DNA of 64,000 nucleotides, taken from NCBI GenBank assembly GCA_021014325.1, contig CM037461.1:5981501-6045500 (forward strand). Reading direction: 5' to 3'. Position 1 is the stretch's first letter. The number at the start of each line of letters is the position of its first letter. Below the pieces are notes generated by a model that saw only the letters and a list, made by a program, of their open reading frames with translations, did no database searches and was not told the DNA's origin. The position numbers and the translations under genes are program-made. This DNA comes from Plazaster borealis. Lineage: Eukaryota > Echinodermata > Asteroidea > Forcipulatida > Labidiasteridae. Below, in pieces: positions 57,601 to 64,000 of this stretch.

Positions 57601-60282
57601 GTCACTTCGTACCCAATAATTTTTACAAGTTTTATGGGTGGTGTCCATATTAGTTAAAAATTCACCTCAAAAACGTAAATTGTTGTAACTGCGTCCCGAA
57701 AGGACCGGAAACGCTTATGTAAAATGCGCCCTCAGTGCGTGCAATTCTCCGTCGGAGCCCATGGGTGTCTGGTCAGAAAATCGCGCCTTTTATGTCAAAG
57801 TGAAGAAAACTTCAGCAATAATAATAATAACTCCGAGTGCTGAGTAAATCAGTCAGGTACCAACTCAATGGTAGCAATTGATTGTATTACTATTAGGGTT
57901 TGTAAATTTGTTCAGAGAATCCTACAAAAGTTTTCAAACCTAAAACGTTGGTACTGGTGCTCAATCCCGTTATATAAAAACGTCAAAAAACAAATTTTGG
58001 AGCGTAATTATGAGAACGTGTGTACGCCTTCACAAAGAGCAAGTTGTCAAGATCGTTAAGATTTTTGCAAAAGTTCACACTAGTGATATTTTTAAAACTA
58101 AAACCAACAGGCCGGTTATCTGCAAGTACAGTAGCATTTGATGATTTTAAAAGTTTCATGATCGAGAACTTAGCAGAATTTAAATTTCAGAAGGCACAAA
58201 CATAGAATTGCAGTGGTGCTGGGCCAAGGATACGAAGTGATTGGCCAAATTTATGGGGCTAACACACAGATAATCATGCACGCCCGTTTTTGTAGGTCTT
58301 TTTTCCGGAAAGGTCTTTTGTCCAGTTTGAATGGCGGCGGGCCGGCAACATCAGTCAGAGTCAGACAATATTGAGGTACAAAGTGACTTGGGTATGAAGT
58401 GACTTGGGTACGAAGTGACTTGGGTTCGAAGTCACTTGGGTACGAAGTGACCTGGGTACGAAGGCCTACGAAGTGACCTGGGTATAATATTTATGGGTAC
58501 GAAGTGACTTGGGTTGGGTACGAAGTGACTTGCACTTGGGTACGAAGTGACTTAGGTACGAAGTGACTTGGGTACGAATAGCCCAGGTTGGACTCCTCAG
58601 TTGCATACAACGCGACGGAGTCCAGGGTATAAAGGTCCTCAGGCATTGCGACAAAATTTATAACCATTTTTTATCATATTTTTACCTTTTTGAGGAAGCT
58701 GAAACGTGACTCACATGTGGGCAATTCCACACTAATGGGCCAAAAGATAACTTTGTAAGATAGGCATGTGAGAGCTAGACAAAAAAAACTATTTTGTTGC
58801 AGTCTTTTCCTTTACATTTTAAATCTGTTTATGATTGTTCCTAGTAAAAAAAAATTAAAAACCTTGGTGACCTCTAGGAATTACAAGGTCATTTGAAATG
58901 TGTTACGTATGTAACAAAGACAGACATATGGCCTGGAAAGTAAAGAAAGAATTTCCTGACTCTTAAAGATTGTAAGCAATGAAACTGAGATGTTGCTGTG
59001 GGTATTAAGGCAATAAAAATGGGAAATAAGTCACGTACGAACAATGGACAGACACTTTTGTGACAAAAGTCTGTCCTTGTTTGTACGTAGACATTTGTTT
59101 TTAAAACTTAAATTTCTTAAATAGCCAGGGAAGAAAATTTCTTAATTTTGGCTGGTAACTATCCCTATGGGTCTGTAGAATTGGTATCTGGACAACATTG
59201 GGCAATACGTTTATTTTAGTATAACTTCTATCAAATGATAACCAAAATGTCTGTCCTTGTTACGTACGTATAAATCTTGAAGACTTATCCTTCCAGTTTC
59301 TTAAATACTCGGTCATTTACCTTCTTTTTTTGTTAACCACAATCCTCATGTGCTTCTGAATGTACACAGACAAAAATACATGACAACGTAGTTCATTTTG
59401 TTACTACTATCCAACATTCCCCTCCCGTGTCACACTTTTGTGCCCATTAGTGTGGAATTGCCCATGTTCGTTGTGTCCTGAACCTTACGCCTGCTCTATT
59501 CAGAATTGCCAATTTTATCCTTGGATGACATTATTGTGAAAATAAAATGGAAATTGATGCATTCGTTGCGACAACCTCAACTGACATGGAACCAAGTCCA
59601 CAAAAGAGGGCGCTGTCTAACCCGTAACACTGAACGCTTTTTCTTCCGGGCGGCAACACGACGGAGTCACAGCGCCAGTGCACAACTTGGACTTATTTTC
59701 AGAAATAATGTCATTCATTCATGGATGTATTTGATAGGTTTTGAACTCAGCAAAAGTGTAATTAAAGGCACCAAGAATAAGTGAATGGAGTTTCAGCTTC
59801 TCAAATTAGGTAAAAATATTTTAAAACGTTACTCAAAATTTTGTTCGCATCGTAAAAGATCTTTATACCCAGGACGTCAGTGCAGTGGCACTGACTGATG
59901 TCCTACCAGGGCTAGGGTACGAAGTGACTTGGGTCTGAAGTGACAAACATCGGACAAGATGGCGTATATTCTGTGAAAAAAGGGTACTTTCAATTCGAGT
60001 TGTCAATACATACAAATGCAGAACAACTCTGCCTTTTGTGATTTGATGTTGAAGTTAAGAGGAAAAAACAAAAACAAAACAAACAACAAAAACAAACAAT
60101 CATACAACTAACCATTATTTCCATCCTTAATGAATTACAACCAAGTTTAACCATTAAAAACTCCCGATTTGAAACAATATGATACTAACCAACTTCGGCA
60201 ATGCCCTGTCACCGTACGCCAGCGGGGCCTTGGTGGGGTCTATGTTCGGAGGCACTCTTGCCGAAATACGCGTGGTGGCCAT
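48581..60282 (-). CDS. RSPH14: RSPH14, radial spoke head 14 homolog (armadillo-repeat axonemal protein), 8 coding exons
   Basis: Minus-strand exons 60190-60282, 56352-56457, 54479-54565, 53354-53565, 51958-52106, 50762-50878, 49218-49392 and 48581-48664 join without phase conflict into 1,023 nt (340 aa; human RSPH14 is about 348). The N-terminus has the family signature PPNIDPTKAPLAYG-x-RAL-x-KL, followed by LITRQRALMTLCDYLHDPE, GRDAFLEH, EYILDTLHFCL, and the C-terminal ARM repeat LNAIKAITTLSEAPEGRKAL, ending AVKVITWKP. The protein is a string of armadillo repeats. RSPH14 (formerly RTDR1) is homologous to Chlamydomonas RSP14 and is linked to radial spokes of motile cilia and sperm flagella. 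Introns are mostly transposon-derived. Assigned from remembered family sequence, not from a search. Confidence 0.95.
48838..49111. repeat. Dispersed repeat, copy of 24848-25120 (RSPH14 last intron)
   Basis: Colinear landmarks with the other copy (GTTTAGAGACCATTCAT, CCCAGACATTGCTATT, GTCAAAAACGTTGCGGCCG). Confidence 0.65.
49218..49392 (-). CDS. RSPH14: RSPH14 coding exon 7
   Basis: The acceptor AG follows an uninterrupted run of about 12 C, an extreme pyrimidine tract. Donor GTAAGC. Encodes ITITTQGKYKAIEAMAIPKL through LSEAPEGRKALLENVST, the best conserved ARM repeat of the family. Confidence 0.94.
49452..49870. repeat. 64-bp minisatellite in RSPH14 intron 6
   Basis: About six to seven units; GGAAACACTAACATTTTCC begins at 49545 and again at 49609, a period of 64. 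Middle units are almost identical, the outer ones diverged. Confidence 0.9.
50066..50320. mobile_element. GGCCCAATTTCAT-family element (RSPH14 intron 6)
   Basis: Begins GCAGGCCCAATTTCATCAGG; internal AAGCAAATTGCTGTG and CACAATGGATTTGCATTGTT parallel the elements at 54976 and 55608. The far end is decayed. Confidence 0.6.
50762..50878 (-). CDS. RSPH14: RSPH14 coding exon 6
   Basis: Acceptor ATTTCTAG, consensus donor GTAAGT. Encodes SIPLDGKNKACEVNTLPPL through EVRAKAAGAIM plus two nucleotides, an ARM repeat. Confidence 0.92.
50922..51225. mobile_element. hAT-like MITE, relative of 48181-48508
   Basis: Starts CAGGGTTCTCCCCATGC with GCTAGCGTAT..CGATAC, shared with the right half of 48181-48508; likely right end at GCCCTGAG near 51212. 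Confidence 0.5.
51345..51402 (-). mobile_element. tRNA-Leu-like SINE head fragment
   Basis: Minus strand GTCGTGTCGTGGCTGAGAAG with ACCCGAGCTCTGATGTTTGT resembles the head of the SINE at 52725. Confidence 0.45.
51462..51735 (-). mobile_element. tRNA-derived SINE (Asn-like head), RSPH14 intron 5
   Basis: Same head and body as 20058-20358, including ACGATACAACCTGGGAAGCG and GGGATCACCTTAA. B box GGTTCAAATCC on the minus strand at about 51483. Confidence 0.8.
51745..51870 (+). mobile_element. Oppositely oriented copy of the same SINE
   Basis: Plus strand reads CATAGCTCAGTTAGTAGAGC and GGTTCAAATCCCGCTCTAG, then TTTGTCTTTGTTCAACCCC. With the preceding copy it makes an inverted SINE pair that could fold. 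Confidence 0.75.
51958..52106 (-). CDS. RSPH14: RSPH14 coding exon 5
   Basis: Acceptor ATGTCCAG, consensus donor GTGAGT. Encodes EYILDTLHFCL through AAR-x-x-MDL, ending with two nucleotides of a serine codon finished by exon 6. Confidence 0.92.
52725..53062 (+). mobile_element. tRNA-Leu-derived SINE, near full length (RSPH14 intron 4)
   Basis: Head GTCGTGGCCGAGCAGTTAAA with ACTCAAG (CAA in anticodon position) and a decayed B box. The core is CCTTCGGATGGGACTTTAAG then GCACGTAAAAGAACCCAGAA and ACTTATCG, a conserved block seen in SINEs of several marine animals (family name not certain). Confidence 0.8.
53354..53565 (-). CDS. RSPH14: RSPH14 coding exon 4
   Basis: Acceptor TTTTTTCAG, donor GTTCGT. 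Encodes GHNIGRDAFLEH through KLKEELDEIK (71 codons), the third and fourth ARM repeats; the GR-x-AFLEH motif is conserved with vertebrate RSPH14. Confidence 0.94.
53622..54115 (+). mobile_element. tRNA-Leu-derived SINE interrupted by a MITE (RSPH14 intron 3)
   Basis: Head begins TATTGTGGCCGAGCGAATAA and ACTCAAGCTCTGG, breaks at about 53666, and resumes at 53866 with CTTTCTGATCAGC, B box GGTTCGAGTCC, and the same core as the 52725 copy. Confidence 0.8.
53666..53866. mobile_element. GGCCCAATTTCAT-family MITE nested in the SINE
   Basis: Starts GGCCAAATTTCATAAAGG and ends CTTTATGAAATTGGGCCC; inside are AGCAGAAAATTCTGCTT and TGCTAAGCA stems. It splits the tRNA-Leu-like head exactly, so it inserted after the SINE. 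Confidence 0.8.
54222..54390 (+). mobile_element. Possible tRNA-like SINE fragment
   Basis: A-box-like TTAGTGGTAACTTCTG and B box GGTTTGAATCC at about 54272-54285, followed by a T-run and a tail similar to 46090-46190. Confidence 0.45.
54479..54565 (-). CDS. RSPH14: RSPH14 coding exon 3
   Basis: Acceptor GTGTTTAG, consensus donor GTAAGT. Encodes GVAESLKNLLTDDDGTVRHK and on to VLYIIA, the second ARM repeat. Enters with two and leaves with one nucleotide. Confidence 0.92.
54976..55265. mobile_element. GGCCCAATTTCAT-family MITE, long version (RSPH14 intron 2)
   Basis: Left GGGCCCAATTTCATAGCGC, right AGCAGCTCTATGCAATTGG. The interior has the CACCGGAAGGTTAGCATGCC block that is inverted in the next copy. 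Confidence 0.75.
55608..55895. mobile_element. GGCCCAATTTCAT-family MITE, inverted relative to 54976-55265
   Basis: Begins GGGCCCAATTGCATAGAGC and ends CAAATTGGCCCC, with GGCATGCTGACCTTCCGGTG in reverse orientation to the previous copy. The two form a long inverted repeat around 340 bases. Confidence 0.75.
56352..56457 (-). CDS. RSPH14: RSPH14 coding exon 2
   Basis: Acceptor TTTCTAG, donor GTGGGT. Encodes NRELNDKELITRQRAL through EALRV plus one nucleotide of a glycine codon. A second possible donor four bases further would break the phase of exon 3. Confidence 0.92.
56512..56962. mobile_element. TTAA-flanked MITE, 451 bp (spans into RSPH14 intron 1)
   Basis: Perfect TTAA at 56508-56511 and 56963-56966. 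Termini AGGTTGGGGCAAAGATTGGT and, from the right, AGGTAGGGTCATAGATCGGT. Lies 55 bases upstream (intron side) of RSPH14 exon 2. Degenerate copy at 10795. Confidence 0.85.
57101..57289. mobile_element. GGCCCAATTTCAT-family MITE, short version
   Basis: Left TGGGCCCAATTTCATAGAGC, right GCAGATATGAAATTAGGCCC; TGCTAAGCAGAAATGAGCAG inside. Confidence 0.75.
57434..58578. mobile_element. Foldback element with tandem 16-bp repeats as terminal arms (RSPH14 intron 1)
   Basis: The left arm (57434-57614) repeats GTCACTTCGTACCCAA about ten times; the right arm (58374-58578) repeats the complement, TTGGGTACGAAGTGAC, about as often. The interior of about 760 bases shows no transposase. A further short stretch of the motif occurs at 59917-59945. 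Confidence 0.8.
58719..59463. mobile_element. TIR element, 745 bp (RSPH14 intron 1)
   Basis: Terminal repeats GGGCAATTCCACACTAATGG and CCATTAGTGTGGAATTGCCC, with ATGT on both flanks (possible 4-bp duplication). No transposase frame inside, though two GTCTGTCCTTGTT(T/A)-type blocks recur. Confidence 0.8.
60190..60282 (-). CDS. RSPH14: RSPH14 coding exon 1
   Basis: ATG at 60282-60280; 31 codons starting MATTRISARVPPNIDP. Donor GTTAGT. An in-frame codon run upstream exists, but the family start matches this ATG. Confidence 0.93.
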
Positions 60283-60535
60283 TTTCCGTTCCGTTGATAA
60301 AATTGTCCAAACTAAAAAAAAGTTTCGTCTCTGTATTTTGCTAAAATGTTTCACAAAAACTAGATATCTTGATGGTTTTAGAATCAATAACTGTCTAAAT
60401 ATCAGTCTGTGAATTACTTTCCGCAATTCAACTCCTTGTTTTAATTGAAAACTCACTTCTTTTCGGACCACTTCCGTGCGAAATTACGACCACAGCCTTG
60501 CGCAGTGCAGTGTCATGTGTTGCTACGATACAATA

Positions 60536-60600
60536 ATTGAACTTTGAACTCCGAAGAGGTCATGAGATGTTGAATATGCATATTCAGTTCAAAGTTCAAT
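60536..60600. promoter_or_regulatory. Inverted pair of DR1-like nuclear receptor motifs upstream of RSPH14
   Basis: ATTGAACTTTGAACT (60536-60550) and its exact complement AGTTCAAAGTTCAAT (60586-60600) flank a TGAATATGCATATTCA palindrome. AGTTCAAAGTTCA fits a DR1 (HNF4/RXR-type) consensus. Sits about 255 bases upstream of the RSPH14 ATG; regulatory role is inference. Confidence 0.4.
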
Positions 60601-60609
60601 CAATACACA

Positions 60610-61850
60610 CACTTTCCAGAATTTGTGTTTTGATAATGACGGCGGCCGAAACAACAGCGCATCAAATTGTACTTAAAATGTATGATAACGTAGACAAATT
60701 TATGAATTTATCAATGAAAATATAGATTTACACTATCGATGGTGTCTATGGAACTTAAAAATGGTAGGTAAGTACAGCGAAAATGTGAATAATCAGACGG
60801 TATTGTAGACGACAATGGGGAAAATGAAAAATGACACACACCACCACCGTACACACACAAACAACAGAATAAACAACACAATCGACAATGACGATCATGA
60901 GAATGATGAGTGACTTCACTTGACTCACACTTTTTTAAAGGCAAAGTATACGTTTAGTTTTTAGAACCGTTTGACTGTTTTAATCCTTTAGGAATGTAGA
61001 TATGCAATAAACTTTGAAAAATTTCCGTATCCAGCATGTAATTTCGAACTAAAGGGATTTGTTTTGATTTTAACGGACATGGTGGATGTTGGAGTTGGAC
61101 TTTATACTAGTTTCCCTTTTTTATAATTTTAATTCCTCTTTAGAGGAAATTGGTAGCTAAAACGCTAAATTTTGACCTGTAAAAAGGTAAATTCAAACAC
61201 ACCACCATCGCACAGACGGAACTCTCGCGCGCTCATGCTAAAATGGAGTGTAGCCGGTAGCGAGCAGTTCTGTCAAGACCACCATCATTCATAGACCTTA
61301 AAATGAATTATTTTTCATGATTTTGACACTTTTTGGAATTTACTAGTACGTTCAAAGTGCCTAGTACTCCCCCTAGCTGCCTATTGTCTCTCTGACTCTG
61401 TACACATTCTGTCAACATGTCAACCCTTTTGGACAGGTAAGGATATAATTTGACCTAAATTAAGGGAAATAAAGTGGTGGCCGGATACCGAATTTTAGCC
61501 TGAAACTTTCCTGATTTCAAAAGGTACCATTTTTGAGATATCGCCTTTGGAGCGGTAATATGTCCACGCTTGCATAGCCCCAGGGGCCCCACTTGTATGG
61601 CCAAGCTGAATCCTTGGCCACACATCAGGCCCCATTTTTGGGGGGGTTGGCGGATGGCGATCCAAGGCGCATTCTCTACTGGCAGGTCGGCGATTTAAAC
61701 CAACTAAACATGTTCTCTTACCTCTTAGTCTTACTCTTAGCTTGCCCTGAGAGTGAGTGTGTTGGATTTTTAGAGAATCCACCTGTTTAAAAGATATTTC
61801 AAATAATAATTTTTCAATTTCCTTGGAATTACTACCCTTGATACTTATCG
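60610..61850. other. Non-coding stretch upstream of RSPH14
   Basis: No gene supported. A 120-codon minus-strand frame (61495-61857) lacks any family resemblance. TTTAAAGGCAAAGTATACG near 60935 looks like a solo left end of a TTAA-type MITE. Confidence 0.4.
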
Positions 61851-61853
61851 CAG

Positions 61854-62106
61854 CCATTTTGGAATGACCCCAATCAAATCACAACGTCATCGGCTGGCCG
61901 GGCTGCTGTGGGTGGAGAGAGGGTGCGAACACAATTCAACGGCTATTTTATGTGAATATAGCTTGGCGACCATGCAACATTTTTTTAGCACACGCTAAAC
62001 CGTAGTTGTCACATAAAACGGCCGTTAAATTATTCGCACCCTCCTCCACTCAAAGCCTGGCCGGCTGGTGAAGTCGGTGATTTGATTGGGGTCATTTCAC
62101 AATGGC
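61854..62106. mobile_element. Palindromic MITE
   Basis: Arms TGACCCCAATCAAATCAC / GTGATTTGATTGGGGTCA, extended outward by GCCATT and inward through GGCTGGCCGG and GGGTGCGAA / TTCGCACCC. The whole 250 bases fold on themselves. Confidence 0.8.
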
Positions 62107-62109
62107 CGC

Positions 62110-63790
62110 GCTCAGTGTACATTGAGGGAAGTAGGCCTAATTCGAAAGAAATTAAACAAATGTTATTTTAAATATATTTTTAAAAGGTTATTTACATTTA
62201 AAACATCCAAAGCAGTCGGGCAACACATTTAGCTGGTATCAACAGCCGACCGGCCTGTGTAAGGAGTGTGCATTGGATTGAGAGGAAAACAGTGTGTTGA
62301 AGTATGGGAACATTTTTTTTGGGGGGGACACCCTCTGCCACATATCGAGCATGGTACACAAGCAGCGTTGTAGCCACGTCGGTCGACCAGCACAGAGACT
62401 AAATGGACATTCTACCGACGAGCACACCATGCAGCAAAATTATATTAAAACAAACAGAAAACCTCCCGTGCTAATTGCCAAGCCTTTTTTCCCAAGTCGT
62501 CAATCATTAAAAAAAAAATTATCTGTAGACGCTGGGAGATTGATTGACACTCCTATTGAGATCCAATTACCTCTCATCTTAATCCTCTGCAGCTTGCTGT
62601 ACATTGTTTCAGTTTGTCATACATTTGTAACACTTTTGCTGAACACTCAGAAGACAAGCTGTGAGGCATGTGGTGTCTTTGTGGTTTGATGACCTGGTTT
62701 TGTGACTGAACATGGAAAGTGTATTGACATCTGCTGGCTTATAGGCCTATAGTTTCGTGCCTTTTCTAATGTAATTCATTTTTGGCATGGGTGTCATATC
62801 TAGCGCGTCGAAAATGTGGCTTGCTCCAATATATGCCCAAGTGGTCTTGCCCTGAAAGATGTTTTGAAATTAGAGGCCTGGTTGAATACTAAACACTTAC
62901 ATTATAATTTATTGCACTCACTACAGACAAAACAATTACTTGGAAAAGTGTTCCCTGCCACCACTTTTTCATTTGTTATTAAATGAAATAAACTAGTATC
63001 CAATTTACTCAAATGAGATATTCCTTTTGTAAAAATAAGTGACATAGTGGTACTGTCATGAAGTTGAATTTTTTTTTTTACAAACCTGACAAATAATAAA
63101 TTATGTCTCAGGAAACCCCTACAAATCCATTTGAAAGCGGTAAAACCATTTAAGCTTAAGCGGGCCCTCGACCCCAGTTCAAAAACGCTACGCTCGCTTT
63201 CCTTGCTACTGTAGGCCTTTATGCTCTATTTTGCTATATTGCTCTATTTTTATTATAATTTTAGCCGGCACTCAAAACCTTCTAGCTACAACCCTGTACA
63301 CAAGAACTATAGCATTTCAAGCACAAATATTTCAAGGGAAGTTTTCCACCATGACTGTCGTACAAAACAAAATCTTTTAACATAATTGCATCTTCAATCT
63401 TACCAATGGAATGCGCCCCCATTTTGTAGAGCAAAATTTTTTACTCCAAAAAATGGCGGAATGTGTTAGTTCACAAAGTAAAAGGAAAACCACTTTTGAA
63501 ACATCTTTCTAACCATGCATTTTATAACAAACGGATACAAACGCTTTTCATAGACCAACTCGCCCGATCCAAGGCAACGTGTCCCTTTAAAAAGCATTGA
63601 TAACTCTTTGTGGTTTTTGTTTCCTTCTTTACAGAAAGAAATCAAAACTGCACTTTGATTTGAACTGGAAAGACTCAACGTTATGAGTGCATCATGAATG
63701 CCAGATCACAGACATTTGAAGTTGTAAGTACCCCCCCCCCCCCAAGGAAGGCCATCAAAGAAATATCCATTGGACATTTACGGGAGACTT
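62110..63790. other. Non-coding stretch at the window end
   Basis: A 131-codon plus-strand frame (62294-62689) with one hydrophobic run (LPLILILCSLLYIV) was considered but has no recognisable domain or splice support. A C-run lies at 63732-63743. Confidence 0.4.
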
Positions 63791-63794
63791 TAGA

Positions 63795-63912
63795 ACGCTA
63801 GCTGGCAGCAGACTTACCATGTACATTTCCATTGTTTAGGTAGTTCTGAGCATGTGCACATTTCCGAGAACAATGGATTTACCTGGTAAGTCTAGTGCCA
63901 CCCAGTGTCACC
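63795..63912. mobile_element. Small inverted-repeat element, copy of 8145-8268
   Basis: Left CGCTAGCTGGCAGCAGACTT and right AAGTCTAGTGCCACCCAGTG pair imperfectly, with ACCATGTACATTTCCATTGT / ACAATGGATTTACCTGGT inside. Confidence 0.7.
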
Positions 63913-64000
63913 AAAAATCTACCATTGGAATATAGACCCTACTCACTGATGTCACATTTCTATAACAATGTGGAAGGTTTGCATAGACTACTTCTCAAAT

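Noticed and set aside
57418..57657. Open frames with repetitive TQVTSYPSH-type peptides
   Set aside because: Direct translation of the 16-bp foldback repeats; all three frames stay open for that reason.
61495..61857. 120-codon minus-strand frame starting MAAISIKGSN
   Set aside because: The start lies at the edge of a palindromic MITE, no homologue recognised, no partner exons seen.
62294..62689. 131-codon open frame with a hydrophobic segment
   Set aside because: No family resemblance, upstream poly-T/poly-G context, and the coding-like features are limited to one leucine-rich run. Transcript evidence would be needed.

Overview
The window is animal nuclear DNA: spliced genes with GT-AG introns, almost no gene density, and a dense layer of short inverted-repeat elements, tRNA-derived SINEs and tandem arrays. 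The gene families (a ciliary radial-spoke protein, a PAN + fibrinogen-domain secreted lectin, an SLC46-type transporter) and the repeat style fit a marine invertebrate deuterostome, most likely an echinoderm such as a sea star. The species assignment is inference.

Three protein genes can be assembled. (1) An SLC46-family (proton-coupled folate transporter-like) MFS transporter on the + strand, five coding exons between 14849 and 20978, all splice phases consistent, 479 aa. (2) An intronless secreted fibrinogen-related protein with an N-terminal PAN/apple-like region on the - strand, 28623-29630, 335 aa. (3) RSPH14 (radial spoke head 14 homolog, an armadillo-repeat axonemal protein) on the - strand, eight coding exons between 60282 and 48581, all phases consistent, 340 aa. 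A dead, 5'-truncated LINE with reverse transcriptase and a C-terminal zinc knuckle lies at about 8330-10522.

Layout: 1-1475 is the tail of a tandem array that reappears at 30233-43650. 1480-13340 is gene-poor and holds the LINE remnant and several inverted-repeat elements. 14849-20978 is the transporter gene with SINEs and a TIR element in its introns. 21000-28600 is intergenic, with TTAA-flanked MITEs, a MITE with a 9-bp target duplication, and a 1.4-kb nested palindrome. The fibrinogen-related gene follows. Immediately upstream of its promoter starts a 13.4-kb higher-order array of seven 1.6-2.1 kb units, ending in 13 tandem perfect or near-perfect hairpins. 43650-48580 holds flanking repeats that also follow the 1-1475 array copy. 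48581-60282 is RSPH14, its introns full of SINEs, MITEs, a 64-bp minisatellite and a foldback element. 60300-64000 shows no recognisable gene.

The genes do not form a functional cluster. The most unusual structure is the array: its units carry repeated palindromic ETS-type, ERR/NR5A-type and CRE-type motifs, both unit ends form hairpins that share one 11-bp motif, and the terminal hairpins vary with compensatory stem changes.
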